From contig JABFQW010000036.1 in NCBI GenBank assembly GCA_013141455.1, forward strand, positions 27,811-91,810: DNA of 64,000 nt. The letters run 5' to 3'. Of this stretch, positions 47,205 to 56,056 are shown piece by piece (positions within the stretch are counted from its first letter, which is position 1; each line of letters starts with the position of its first letter). The notes beneath the pieces are model-generated. The model worked only from the letters and a program-made list of their open reading frames with translations, ran no database searches and had not been told where the DNA came from. The position numbers and the translations under genes were made by a program. Origin of the DNA: Bacteroidales bacterium. Lineage in GTDB: Bacteria > Bacteroidota > Bacteroidia > Bacteroidales > F082.

Positions 47205-47237
47205 GAGGCTGTCAATGTTTGGCAGCCTCTTTGCTTT
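47205..47237 (+). terminator. Rho-independent terminator closing the PUL
   Basis: Stem GAGGCTG / CAGCCTC with an additional inner CAA/TTG pairing, followed by TTTGCTTTT, 15 bases after the esterase stop. Confidence 0.75.
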
Positions 47238-47337
47238 TCAGCAAAATTGGAGCCGGAATAATTTCATGATATCGGCCCCGGCAGACACATTCACACAATT
47301 CGTAAAAATTTTCTGAAATAAAATGGAATTTATCATT

Positions 47338-47357
47338 TACTTACTTATTAGTAAGTA
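47338..47357. promoter_or_regulatory. TetR-type operator in the tetR promoter
   Basis: Perfect inverted repeat TACTTAC-TTATTA-GTAAGTA, 28 bases before the tetR ATG. It overlaps the -7 box TATATTTG at 47356-47363, so bound repressor would block RNA polymerase. An almost identical site lies in front of fabF. Confidence 0.75.
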
Positions 47358-47363
47358 TATTTG
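47356..47363 (+). promoter_or_regulatory. Bacteroidota-type -7 box of tetR
   Basis: TATATTTG fits TAnnTTTG, lies 21 bases before the ATG at 47385 and overlaps the right half of the operator by two bases. Confidence 0.55.
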
Positions 47364-47384
47364 CAATGATTTTAAATACCATAA

Positions 47385-47948
47385 ATGATGTCAGGAACAA
47401 GGGAAAAGATCATCGAGTTGGGCGAAAACCTCATCCGTACCAAGGGATACAATGCCTTTAGCTATCAGGATATTTCAACGGAACTCGGAATAAAAAATGC
47501 AGCCGTGCATTATTATTTTCCTTCAAAGGAAAATCTGGGTACCAGCATTGTAAAGACCAACATCCAGCGTTTTGAGGAGATGACGGAAAACATGAAGAGC
47601 CTCGGTTTCGACGAGTGGCAGCAATTGGATGCATTTGTTAAAATATATGTGAAGAGTCATCGCGAGCAGAAATTATGTATCGTTGGTTCACTCGGTCCCG
47701 ATTATAACACACTGAGCGAAACCACGCGTGCCGAGCTCGTCAGAATGACCGATATCATTCTCAATTGGCTTACCGGTCTTTTGACAAGCGGGAAAGCGAA
47801 ACAGGTTTTTTCGTTTGGCGAAGAACCCCGGGTAAAGGCGAATAGGATCATTACAAACCTGATGGCAAGTTTGCTCTTGTCGCGAATCATCGAAAAGTTT
47901 GATTTTAAGGCTGTTTATCAGTCTGTTACAGAAGAATTGCGTTCTTAA
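47385..47948 (+). CDS. TetR/AcrR-family transcriptional regulator
   Basis: 187 aa. N-terminal helix-turn-helix about residues 5-60: REKIIELGENLIRTKGYNAF then YQDISTELGIKNAAVHYYFP, the canonical TetR recognition helix ending VHYYF. The C-terminal ligand domain is of unknown specificity. Flanked by two matching palindromes, one in its own promoter and one between it and fabF, it probably represses itself and fabF and responds to a fatty acyl or related effector (inference). A second ATG one codon downstream is an alternative start. Confidence 0.9.
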   Translation: MMSGTREKIIELGENLIRTKGYNAFSYQDISTELGIKNAAVHYYFPSKENLGTSIVKTNIQRFEEMTENMKSLGFDEWQQLDAFVKIYVKSHREQKLCIVGSLGPDYNTLSETTRAELVRMTDIILNWLTGLLTSGKAKQVFSFGEEPRVKANRIITNLMASLLLSRIIEKFDFKAVYQSVTEELRS

Positions 47949-47964
47949 AAAAATTTATCCCCAA

Positions 47965-47984
47965 TACTTACTTATTAGTAAATA
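47965..47984. promoter_or_regulatory. Second TetR operator, upstream of fabF
   Basis: TACTTACTTATTAGTAAATA differs from the operator at 47338 at one position of 20. It lies 39 bases before the fabF ATG, immediately after the tetR stop, and argues for a separate, TetR-controlled fabF promoter. Confidence 0.72.
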
Positions 47985-48023
47985 AATACATTGAATTTTT
48001 ATTGAACGATTTAACAACATACT

Positions 48024-49271
48024 ATGAAAAGAGCAGTGATAACTGGTTTAGGGGCGATTACCCCCATTGGGAATGAGGTAACTGAATTTTGGAAAAACCT
48101 GATCCATGGTAAGAGTGGCGCTGTCATGATTACGAGATTTGACACGAGTTTTCATAAAACGAAATTTGCCTGCGAAGTGAAAGAATTTGATCCTTTGCGC
48201 TACTTTGAAAGACAGGAAGTGAGAAAAACGGATCTCTATACACAGTTTGCCATGGCGGCGACGGATGAATGTCTGAAAGATTCGGGATTGGACTTGAAAA
48301 CCTGTGACTTAACCAGAACCGGGGTCATCATGGCTACCGGAATTGGCGGGATGCAGACCCTGGAAGAGGACCTGATCAGTTTTGCGGAAGGAGGGAAGAT
48401 ACCACGTTTTAGTCCGTTTTTTGTGACAAAAATGATTTCAAATATGGCCGCCGGACAGATATCGATCCGGTATGGATTCAACGGAATCAGTTATTCCATT
48501 TCGTCGGCTTGTTCTTCTTCCAATCATGCCATTGGGAATGCCCTGGACCTGATACGATTGGGTCGCGCGAACGTGATTTTTGCCGGAGGTTCTGAAGCTT
48601 CGATCACCCAGGCGGCGATCGGAGGATTCAACTCGATGAAAGCCTTGTCAAAACGCAATGATGCGCCCGAATTGGCTTCACGGCCTTTTGACATTTCCCG
48701 GGACGGTTTTGTATCGGGCGAAGGAGCGGGTGTGCTGATGATAGAAGAACTTGAACATGCTTTGAAACGGGGCGCACGGATTTATTGTGAATTAGCCGGT
48801 TATGGCGCTGCTTCGGACGCCTGGCATGTTGCCGCCACACATCCCGAAGGTCTTGGTGCTGTTCTCGCTATGCAGGAAGCTCTTGCTGATGCCCGAATCA
48901 CGAAGGACGATGTTACCTATATCAATGCTCATGCAACATCCACACCTGTTGGTGATATCAGCGAATGTAAGGCCATTGAAAAGGTTTTTCAAAATTCGTT
49001 GGACAAAATCAGGATCAGCGCTACGAAATCGATGACAGGTCATTTGTTGGGAGCCGCCGGAGCCATCGAATCCATTGCCTGTGTCAAAGCCATTGAAACG
49101 GGAATTGTTCCACCAACAATCAACCTTGAGGAGGTTGATCCGGCAATTCATCCGCAGTTGAATTTTACTGCTAATGAAGCCATCACAACGGAAGTTAAGG
49201 TTGCCATGAACAATACCTTTGGATTTGGAGGGCATACATCTACCACTGTTTTTAAAAGGTATATCCCTTAA
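48024..49271 (+). CDS. fabF: 3-oxoacyl-ACP synthase II (FabF-type ketosynthase)
   Basis: 415 aa. Condenses malonyl-ACP with acyl-ACP. The catalytic triad is visible: Cys in SYSISSACSSSNHAIGNAL, His in YINAHATSTPVGD, and His in SATKSMTGHLLGAAGAIES. NTFGFGGHTSTTVFKR closes the fold. No fabD, fabG or acpP is adjacent, unlike a core fatty-acid operon, so this may be an accessory ketosynthase induced by a lipid-type signal through the neighbouring TetR protein. Confidence 0.9.
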   Translation: MKRAVITGLGAITPIGNEVTEFWKNLIHGKSGAVMITRFDTSFHKTKFACEVKEFDPLRYFERQEVRKTDLYTQFAMAATDECLKDSGLDLKTCDLTRTGVIMATGIGGMQTLEEDLISFAEGGKIPRFSPFFVTKMISNMAAGQISIRYGFNGISYSISSACSSSNHAIGNALDLIRLGRANVIFAGGSEASITQAAIGGFNSMKALSKRNDAPELASRPFDISRDGFVSGEGAGVLMIEELEHALKRGARIYCELAGYGAASDAWHVAATHPEGLGAVLAMQEALADARITKDDVTYINAHATSTPVGDISECKAIEKVFQNSLDKIRISATKSMTGHLLGAAGAIESIACVKAIETGIVPPTINLEEVDPAIHPQLNFTANEAITTEVKVAMNNTFGFGGHTSTTVFKRYIP

Positions 49272-49291
49272 ACTGAAGAGAAGTTCGGAAA

Positions 49292-49570
49292 TTAATTTCC
49301 GATAATTTCCCTCAGTATTCTTAACCCGAAATTCTTAACCCATTGACTACTTTTTTCAAGTGTCTGGCCATGTTCGGTGATTGACTACTCCATGGTGGTA
49401 GGAAAAGTAAAGTGAATGGTTCGTTTTACAAGCTGGTCCATTTCCAGGACTTTCAATTCTTTGGAAAGCATATTATCGGTAATGCCGCCAATTTCCTTTG
49501 ATATTTCCTTAAATCGTTTTACTCCGAATTTTATCGCGAGGATAAACGGAAGTTTCGAACGGCCATGCAA
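49292..49570 (-). pseudogene. HxlR-family regulator relic
   Basis: The recognisable winged-helix core FGVKRFKEISKEIGGITDNM and LSKELKVLEMDQLVKRTI is followed by FPTTME, a TAG stop at 49385-49387, and then in the same frame SITEHGQTLEKSSQWV up to a TAA at 49292. Intact HxlR proteins read EYSLTEHG here, so the TAG replaces the Tyr codon. The N-terminal ~25 residues are missing: the frame begins straight after the stop of the DUF4256 gene. It is a truncated, nonsense-mutated gene. Confidence 0.8.
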
Positions 49571-49573
49571 AAC

Positions 49574-50149
49574 TCAGACCCTTAGCGAGCCACGGAATCC
49601 CCTGACGCCGTAGTATGATTCGGCGCCATTGTGATACACAAAGACTTTCCCGTAACGGAAATCGGCAAAGATGGCTCCACCAAGTTTTCTGATTTCAGCA
49701 GGCGTTTTCAGCCAGTTCGATGTTTTTGTATCGAAATTTCCTCCCGCTTTTTGAAGGGACTGCAACTCATGGTATTGATCTTCGGTTAAAATTTCAGTTC
49801 CCATAGCTTCAGCCATATCCATGGCATTGTTTTCCGGTTTGTGTTCTTTCCTCGATTCGAGCGCCACGCGGTCGTAACAGATACTTCTGCGACCCTTGGG
49901 ACTTTCAGCCGAGCAATCATAAAAAATGTATTCGTCAGTCACGGAATCATGACCCACAACATCCGGTTCACCACCGGTTCTTTCCATTTCGTTGAGTGAC
50001 CATAGTTTGTCAGTCCGGGTTTCTAATTTTGCCTGTATCTCCGCCCATAGGATACCTTTGTGACGGTGCATGTTTTTTTCGAAACGGACTTTCAATATGC
50101 TGAGCAATTCGTTACATTGCTCCCGGGTTAATATTTTTATATTTTCCAT
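49574..50149 (-). CDS. DUF4256 family protein
   Basis: 191 aa, family length. N-terminal helix TREQCNELLSILKVRFEKNM, then GGEPDVVGHDSVTDEYIFYD, SAESPKGRRSICYDRVALES and the C-terminal GGAIFADFRYGKVFVYHNGA and YYGVRGFRGSLRV. The family is widespread and small, with no known biochemical function. No signal peptide or membrane segment. It abuts the HxlR relic, suggesting that a rearrangement joined the two. Confidence 0.8.
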   Translation of the reverse strand: MENIKILTREQCNELLSILKVRFEKNMHRHKGILWAEIQAKLETRTDKLWSLNEMERTGGEPDVVGHDSVTDEYIFYDCSAESPKGRRSICYDRVALESRKEHKPENNAMDMAEAMGTEILTEDQYHELQSLQKAGGNFDTKTSNWLKTPAEIRKLGGAIFADFRYGKVFVYHNGAESYYGVRGFRGSLRV

Positions 50150-50191
50150 TTGTACGATGTTTTATTTTGGTTTGTTTTGCATTTAGGACAA

Positions 50192-50335
50192 CTACCCAAG
50201 ACGGGATTTGGAATCTGAACTCGTTGCCAATTCGTTACAAATATATGGATTAAGAGATATGAATTCCGGATCATTTTGATCCAGGCCTTCAGTGGGCTGA
50301 AACACGATTTCGTATGGGATGGTTTGGTTTTCCAT
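50192..50335 (-). CDS. Possible 47-residue ORF, unrecognised
   Basis: ATG at 50335 to TAG at 50192; reads MENQTIPYEIVFQPTEGLDQ at the start. Composition is protein-like and it occupies a 200-bp gap, but there is no homology I recognise and no promoter box. It could be a remnant. Confidence 0.25.
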   Translation of the reverse strand: MENQTIPYEIVFQPTEGLDQNDPEFISLNPYICNELATSSDSKSRLG

Positions 50336-50351
50336 CTCTCAAAATATGTCG

Positions 50352-51487
50352 TTACTCAATCAAAATTTTTTCTGAATAAATTTTTTCTCTGCCATCAATT
50401 TTTATAAAATACATTCCTTTTGCAAGATCAGAAATATCCAATTCGTTAACGGCTAATAGTTTGACTTTAGAAGTTGAAAAAACTTTGGTTCCCATCGCAT
50501 TGTAAATCTCAATTGCATTTATACTGCCAATGTTTGCCGAAACGGTAAACTTTCCGGTGGATGGATTCGGGAAAACAGCTACTTGCTGAGAATTTTGCTC
50601 TGTATCTGCTATACTTGTATTTTGATTCCAACGGCAAGAAATGCCCATAACCACCATGCAGCATACGCTTTTTGATTCGCGTTCAGGGGTTGCGAATGTG
50701 CAGATCCACATTCATACCAGTCAACATCAACAGTGTGGCTGTTTTGCCATTCTATTGCCCAGTTCCCAAGCAGATCACCCGTAGCAGAATAGTAACTGCA
50801 ATCATCACCTGCAAACTGGAAAAAGCTATCGTCAGGATCATAACTTTCGATATCTGAGAAATCATAAAGGATCTTATGATCAACCAGGCAGAAATCCCTG
50901 ATTACCTGGTTTGCAGCTTTGTTGTCGGCATCCTGCCAATGATCTAAATGACCGGTCATATATACAAACTTAATTCCGAAATAATCGGTTTCCAGCTGAA
51001 CCATCGGATCAATATATTCACTGATTAAGGTTCCTGATTGGTATTTTGTAGTGACTTGTCCGCACCACGACCAAATAATTACATTTACATCGGCATTTTC
51101 TCCGGTTCCCCTGCCTGTAATCATATCAGGTGCACCCAGATAATTGCGCGTATTGTTCACCCAGTCAGGATAATAGCCGACATCACCTTCCATGGCGTAA
51201 TCATTTAAATCCAACGCTCCATCGGTACCCCCATTATTCCATGTATAAAGATCATTCGTATAGCCATTTCCGTTCATGAAGGCTACCAAACCTGTCATTC
51301 CATCTGTGATTTGACTGCCGTGAGAGGTATGGCCATAGGCAATATGCAGATTTTGCTTCGCCGTTTGAATGGCTGATTCGGGAATCTGTTCGATTTTGGT
51401 GCAGGTATGATTAACGATAATACCTTGCGAAAATGTCTGAGATGTGCAAAATATTGCAATCGAAACAAGAAGGATGATTTTTTTCAT
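50352..51487 (-). pseudogene. Secreted T9SS-sorted protein split by a frameshift
   Basis: Two overlapping frames form one protein. The first (51487 to about 50630) has a signal peptide (KKIILLVSIAIFCTSQTFSQ), a GHTSHGSQITDGMTGLVAF motif and VYMTGHLDHWQDADNKA. The second (to 50352) begins in WNQNTSIADTEQN and carries a T9SS type A sorting domain (VAVFPNPSTGKFTVSANIGS, LAKGMYFIKIDGREKIYSEK). Joining AAWWLWAFLA to WNQN needs one extra base near 50630, so a single-base deletion (or assembly error) separates domain and sorting signal. The HTSHGSQ region may be an SGNH-like hydrolase; function unknown. Confidence 0.75.
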
Positions 51488-51664
51488 GGTTTTAAGATTT
51501 GAATTCTACAAATCAAATAGCTTTTCGGTGGCATCCTGTTTTTTTAGCGTGCTTATAGGTTCCCACTTTTGTTTTTCTAAGTCGTAAAGAATCTTTAAAA
51601 GTAGTCAAATTGAACAGAAAAAAACAAGTTCAAAGTATTAAAAGCAATAATCGGAATCTACTTA

Positions 51665-51770
51665 GCCAACCAAAATTCAATCCTATTTCCATAACAAAAT
51701 TTCCGGGTACGGATTATAGGTCACCCTTGGGCTTCCTCGGAAGTGGGAGGGTACCACATGAAGCTCTTCT
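51665..51770 (-). repeat. Intergenic repeat shared with the 54365-54535 region
   Basis: On the minus strand TTTTGTTATGGAAAT followed by GGATTG and a T-rich stretch matches the segment at about 54367-54396 with few differences, and CTTCATGTGGT (about 51752-51765) matches TTCATGTGGT at about 54521-54534. Both copies precede minus-strand T9SS-type secreted protein genes. Related to the cassette-like array described at 51782-59541. Confidence 0.5.
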
Positions 51771-51781
51771 ATTAGTACACA

Positions 51782-54127
51782 TTATTTCTTAATAATTTTG
51801 AATGTACTTACAGCATTATCGGAATGAATTTTTAAAATGTATAAGCCTTTTTTCAATTCGCTTATACTCAAAATCGATTCATTATAGAAAGTTTTAACCA
51901 AGGCACCTGAGACATCGGTTAATTCGATTTTGCTGGGTGGTAAAGTTAAGTAGAGAACAATATTGTCTCCTACCGGATTCGGATATATTATTAAATCTGA
52001 TTCAATGTTTTCACCTATGGAAATTACATCAATATAGATGCTATCTGATACACTTTCACAGCCATGCACATTTGTCCCTTTGACATAATAATAGCCTGTG
52101 TGCGTTGCCTCAATTGACTGACAATTTGCAAATTCAGGCAATTCATTCCCGTCAAAATACCATATAACAGAATCATTATAACTACTCTGAAGCCAAATAG
52201 AATTATTTAATTTGTGCAATGAAAGGATTGGTGTAGGATTAATATTTACAGTTAACGAATCTACGCTCATGCAACCACTTAATTCATTTAATACTTCGAC
52301 ATAAAAAACCATCGAATCTTTTTTTACTGTCATTTCAATTTCTATACTATGACCTGTTGTATCTGAATGTGTAAGCATTTCAGGAACAATCCAGCTATAT
52401 ATGTAATTGTCATCTGAAGGTGTAGAAAGAAACAAGGTTTCACCTAAACATACTGTTTCTGTCCCCTCAATATTAGCTTGGGGTTTAGCATAAATTGTTA
52501 TATCCGTATTTTCATCTTGATTTTGCATCCTATCCACATAAAAGGTAATTTCCGGAACAGGACATCTCGAATTTTCATTTATCAGTACCTTGTAAATGCC
52601 TTCTTCTTTTATAAATATCTGTTTTTCATTATCATAATTTAAACTTTCTTCATTTCGAAACCATTTCGTATATGTAGCATAACTATTATCAATTGAGATA
52701 AGGACAGAATCGCCTTCGCAAATGATACTTGGATAAGTGACCTGTAAACTATCAATATCTGGGCACAGAATAATAGAAGTAGTGTCAGTTAGCTTTGTTA
52801 AAAAGAAATCTTTATCATTATTTCCACTATTATTGTTAATTGTAAGATCGTCAAAACTAAGATGGCTGCTAGCATAATCACCTGCTACATAGATATTATT
52901 ACCAATAGAAGACAATCGCAAACCTTCGTCATTATCTGTACCCTGGCCAACAGTAAGCCATTGTGGGTAACCCACTTCATTAAATTTGATAATCGCAATA
53001 TCTTTCTCCCCTATTGAATTAAAACTCAAATGATCAATATTAAAATTGCCTGTAAGACCTGCAGAGAAATAAACGCATCTATCGTTTGATGTTAAATCCA
53101 TTCTTTTTCTACCAAAAATACCCTCAACATAACCATCTGGATAACCGGAGTTATTAATTAATTGATTGTTTAATAATTTCCCATTTGCGCTAAATTTTGC
53201 AATTGATATTTTATTGTCAACATAGAAGTTGCCTTCTGACCACAAACTAGCTACTATTGCTTCACCATCCATATTGGTGGTTACTGAGTATGATTCCGAA
53301 AATAAAGGTGCATTTATTGTATTAATCCATTCTAACTCTCCTGAATGCGAATATTTAAATATGCAGCCTAAATTATTTTTTGGGCTATTATATACCAACG
53401 AATCAAATTCAATAGTGCTTCCGCCAAGATGACCAGCTACATATATACCATCAGAATTAATAGATAGATCATAAATAAATTCCACCGAAGTACTGCCTGG
53501 ATTTTTTACTGAAAGCACTTCTCCATCTGATGAAAGCTTGATAAGTAGCATGTCGGAGTCAAAACCACTTTGTCCCCTGACAGTATAAATGGAATCACCG
53601 ATGCTGATGCTATTTTGAAAGTTTCCACCCAAAAAAATATTGTTATCTGAGTCAATCTCTATTGCATTAACATACGTGTTGTTATTCCCAATGCTTTTTG
53701 CCCATATAAGTTCTCCATTATTATTGAATTTCATCAAAAAAATTCTTGATTGAGAACCACCAGGAAAAATAATACCTTCGATAATAAATGGACCGGCATA
53801 TAATCCTGCAAGGTAGACATTGCCATCAGAGTCTATAGCAATATCTACACCAAAGGTATCAGATGTCCCAAAACTTGTAGCCCATTTTACAATTCCTGTA
53901 TTTGAAAACTTGACAAGATATGCCCCCCAATCATTGAAAGTAGTATCGCCAATTGTGGTCCCGAAATTTAGATGGCCAGTCAGGTAAACATTACTGTCTG
54001 AATCTGACTCTAATCCTATGGCACTATCATCAACCCAGGCACCAGCGCTAAAAGTCCATTTATACTCCTGACAATATAAATTATTCAGGAGGAAAATTGG
54101 CATTAGAAAAGTTAATATTTTTCTCAT
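51782..54127 (-). CDS. Large secreted beta-propeller protein with T9SS type A sorting domain
   Basis: 781 aa from the chosen start. Signal peptide KILTFLMPIFLLNNLYCQ, then SBBP-type propeller repeats to about residue 420 (SDSDSNVYLTGHLNFGTTIG, DIAIDSDGNVYLAGLYAGPF, INSDGIYVAGHLGGST). Ig/PKD-like domains follow at about 450-690 and the type IX sorting domain closes the protein (LIIYPNPVGDNIVLYLTLPP, LKKGLYILKIHSDNAVSTFK). It is exported by T9SS and probably cell-surface attached. The start was set at the ATG (54127) beginning the signal peptide; in-frame alternatives are ATG 54145 and TTG 54178. Its ligand is unknown. Last gene of the minus-strand array. Confidence 0.8.
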   Translation of the reverse strand: MRKILTFLMPIFLLNNLYCQEYKWTFSAGAWVDDSAIGLESDSDSNVYLTGHLNFGTTIGDTTFNDWGAYLVKFSNTGIVKWATSFGTSDTFGVDIAIDSDGNVYLAGLYAGPFIIEGIIFPGGSQSRIFLMKFNNNGELIWAKSIGNNNTYVNAIEIDSDNNIFLGGNFQNSISIGDSIYTVRGQSGFDSDMLLIKLSSDGEVLSVKNPGSTSVEFIYDLSINSDGIYVAGHLGGSTIEFDSLVYNSPKNNLGCIFKYSHSGELEWINTINAPLFSESYSVTTNMDGEAIVASLWSEGNFYVDNKISIAKFSANGKLLNNQLINNSGYPDGYVEGIFGRKRMDLTSNDRCVYFSAGLTGNFNIDHLSFNSIGEKDIAIIKFNEVGYPQWLTVGQGTDNDEGLRLSSIGNNIYVAGDYASSHLSFDDLTINNNSGNNDKDFFLTKLTDTTSIILCPDIDSLQVTYPSIICEGDSVLISIDNSYATYTKWFRNEESLNYDNEKQIFIKEEGIYKVLINENSRCPVPEITFYVDRMQNQDENTDITIYAKPQANIEGTETVCLGETLFLSTPSDDNYIYSWIVPEMLTHSDTTGHSIEIEMTVKKDSMVFYVEVLNELSGCMSVDSLTVNINPTPILSLHKLNNSIWLQSSYNDSVIWYFDGNELPEFANCQSIEATHTGYYYVKGTNVHGCESVSDSIYIDVISIGENIESDLIIYPNPVGDNIVLYLTLPPSKIELTDVSGALVKTFYNESILSISELKKGLYILKIHSDNAVSTFKIIKK

Positions 54128-54621
54128 TTTTAGTATGTTATTCATTTGTTTATAATGTTCGTTCCGAACATTCCCCAATGTGTGCTAAATAATTGGTTTA
54201 ATTTTACGTTCTCCTGCAAATATAATAACAAAGAACTGACTATCAGTATTTATTTATGAATAAAATGAAAAAAGCAGGTGAATGATGAGTATAACCAGAT
54301 TGGACTGCACCGCTTTATTACGGGAGTCTATTTATTCAATTAATTTCATTTTGGTGATCAATAGACAAAAATCCAATCCAATTTCCATAACAAAAGTTCA
54401 GGGCATTGATTTCGTTCAACCGGTTATGAAACTTCGGGATCATAGCCTATCCAGGAAGTATGACGGGGATTGGTTCCCGATATTCACGACAAGCTCTCGA
54501 TGCCAGTTACAAGTAGTGTCGACCACATGAACTTCCGGGCGGAAAGATGCCCACCGAAAACCACTGCGGCCGCATTTGCGCGAAGCTGATATTAGCGGTT
54601 CGTTGTTTTTAGTTCCTTACT
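54128..54621. other. Non-coding spacer of the cassette-like array (A)
   Basis: About 490 bp between the TfoX-like gene and the T9SS gene. It contains the attC-like body A (54539-54602) and the GTTATGGAAAT repeat (about 54367-54396). A short plus-strand open frame at 54282-54530 runs across these repeats and is not a convincing gene. Confidence 0.5.
54539..54602 (-). repeat. attC-like repeat body A
   Basis: On the plus strand GCGGAAAGATG, CACCGAAAACCACTGC, GGCCGCA, then AGCTGATATTAGCGGTTCG. It aligns over ~64 bp, without obvious gaps, to bodies B (55547) and C (58093). The outer core on the minus strand reads CGAACCGCTAATA, immediately downstream of the TfoX-like gene. Confidence 0.65.
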
Positions 54622-54963
54622 TCACTTTTTTGATGCTTTTGCAGTTTTATTAAATTCAAGGCACAGATTTACAAAATATTCGAAGTCGTTTTTTGCTTTA
54701 ATGCCTTCAGGTTTTATGTAGCAATATCCTTTAATTTCCTTCCCTTTCATAATCATACGTTGGTAACCATGTCTTTCTGCAACTTCTTCCTGCAAATTGG
54801 GGTCGAAACGACACATTAAATTTTCACCACTTACATTTACACACATTTTCCCGTTTACCATAAAAGTCAGACCACGAAACATTTTCTTTTCCTCGATTTC
54901 CAGATTTGGAATTTCGACAAGGTATTCTCTTATCCGGTCCGCAAGTTTGGTGTCGTAAGCCAT
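54622..54963 (-). CDS. TfoX/Sxy N-terminal-domain protein
   Basis: 113 aa, single domain. DTKLADRIREYLVEIPN begins the fold; the hallmark KKMFRGLTFMVNGKMCVNV is near residues 27-45, and KGYCYIKPEGIKAKNDFEYF closes it. TfoX itself regulates competence, but free-standing N-terminal-domain proteins are widespread accessory genes with unclear function. It starts 9 bases after the NTF2-like gene stop, forming a two-gene unit inside the cassette-like array. Confidence 0.85.
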   Translation of the reverse strand: MAYDTKLADRIREYLVEIPNLEIEEKKMFRGLTFMVNGKMCVNVSGENLMCRFDPNLQEEVAERHGYQRMIMKGKEIKGYCYIKPEGIKAKNDFEYFVNLCLEFNKTAKASKK

Positions 54964-54972
54964 GCTTTACAT

Positions 54973-55338
54973 TTATTTTGTATTGTTTGCAAAAGTCAAG
55001 GTGTCAAAATAAATTCTCAATGATTGCAATTTGTCGTTTTTAATTGTCCATAGTTCCGATACATTTCCATTGATTTTTTGTCCGTTAGGAAAATGTAAAT
55101 CATAGCTTCCAATAACACAAGCTTTGTCTCCCTGAATTATCATTTCTTTCACTGTCATGGTTTCCCATACACGTGAAAATCGTTTAATTGCTTCAACGAA
55201 TGCTTGTTTTCCGATGATTGGATTCGGGTCTGTCATATAACCGCCGATATATTCAAAGTCGTCAGCAATTACACTATCCCAATTCGCCTTTTCGGCAAAT
55301 CCTTTGTAATAAAAGTCAAGAATTTCTTTTGTTGTCAT
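54973..55338 (-). CDS. NTF2-like/SnoaL-like small protein
   Basis: 121 aa. One alpha+beta cone fold: ATG then TTKEILDFYYKGFAEKANWD, ADDFEYIGGYMTDPNPIIGK, FVEAIKRFSRVWETMTVKEM and SELWTIKNDKLQSLRIYFDT. Such proteins bind or isomerise small hydrophobic molecules; the substrate is not predictable. It is paired with the TfoX-like gene and follows a spacer with a GGCGAGGA/TCCTCGCC inverted repeat (arms near 55399-55412 and 55520-55532). Confidence 0.8.
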   Translation of the reverse strand: MTTKEILDFYYKGFAEKANWDSVIADDFEYIGGYMTDPNPIIGKQAFVEAIKRFSRVWETMTVKEMIIQGDKACVIGSYDLHFPNGQKINGNVSELWTIKNDKLQSLRIYFDTLTFANNTK

Positions 55339-55546
55339 AATTTGTTCTTTTTTGTTTGTTAGTTATCAGTTGTGGGTTTTGGTACAATGATCGTCTTGTT
55401 GGCGAGGATTTGAAATCTGTGCCATTTGAAAACAAATCAATACAAAAATATCAAAAAAAGCACAGTTCCGTTGGAATAAGGTTGGAACAAACGGATTACT
55501 TAATCATTTGGCATGGATTACAATTCCTCGCCAGCTGAGGGATTGA

Positions 55547-55611
55547 GCGGAAAGATACACCCCGAAAACCACCGCTGCCGCACTTGACGGCTATCTGATG
55601 TTATGCGGTCG
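55547..55611 (-). repeat. attC-like repeat body B
   Basis: Plus strand: GCGGAAAGATACAC, CCGAAAACCACCGCTGCCGC, ACTTGACGGCTATCTGAT, then GTTATGCGGTCG. The terminal GTTATGCGGT (55600-55609) is the exact inverse of ACCGCATAAC at 56057-56066, on the other side of the gene 55628-56014. On the minus strand this places RYYYAAC-like and GTTRRRY-like cores on either side of that gene. Confidence 0.68.
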
Positions 55612-55627
55612 TGTTCTTTTTGTCCAG

Positions 55628-56014
55628 CTAATCATTGTTGTTCAGTTCTTCTTTTTCAAATTCCTCATGAGTCAGTCCATATGGAAATCCTCCAGAAGTG
55701 TGTCCAACTATAAAAGCGAAATTGTCGTCAGAGTCATAACCTGCAATGTCGGGAACTTTGGTTTTTTCTTTTGCTAATTTTCTTAGTTCTATTCTCCTTT
55801 TATGCGAATCAACGATCTGATTCTCTAAATTATCCGGGATAATTACTCCGAGAGTTTTCAACTCATTTATCGCGCAAATTTTATCCACACCAAACCATTT
55901 CGCGTATTCTGAAATTAAATTTTGTCCGTCATACGTTGTAATCCAGTCTTTTGCAGAGTCTACGCGTCCTTTTTTAGTTAAGGTTTTTCGTCTTGGTGTC
56001 TGTTTTTTACTCAC
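55628..56014 (-). CDS. Cassette-type gene, conserved hypothetical
   Basis: 128 aa, no membrane segment. Basic N-terminus (SKKQTPRRKTLTKKGRVDSA), a helical middle (WFGVDKICAINELKTLGVII) and an acidic C-terminus after SDDNFAFIVGHTSGGFPYGL. I do not recognise a named family; the FAFIVGHTSGGFPYG segment looks like a conserved functional patch. It is bracketed by the perfect 10-bp inverted pair GTTATGCGGT (55600) and ACCGCATAAC (56057), as expected for one integron cassette. Confidence 0.7.
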   Translation of the reverse strand: MSKKQTPRRKTLTKKGRVDSAKDWITTYDGQNLISEYAKWFGVDKICAINELKTLGVIIPDNLENQIVDSHKRRIELRKLAKEKTKVPDIAGYDSDDNFAFIVGHTSGGFPYGLTHEEFEKEELNNND

Positions 56015-56056
56015 GATCTGAAATTTACTGTCCTATCTTGCTGTGTCCTTTTACCT

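Noticed and set aside
48792..49235. 147-codon frame antisense to fabF
   Set aside because: It lies wholly inside a well-supported FabF gene on the other strand and has no domain; a shadow frame.
54282..54530. 82-codon plus-strand frame in the array spacer
   Set aside because: It reads through repeated non-coding sequence shared with other spacers and lacks protein-like character.
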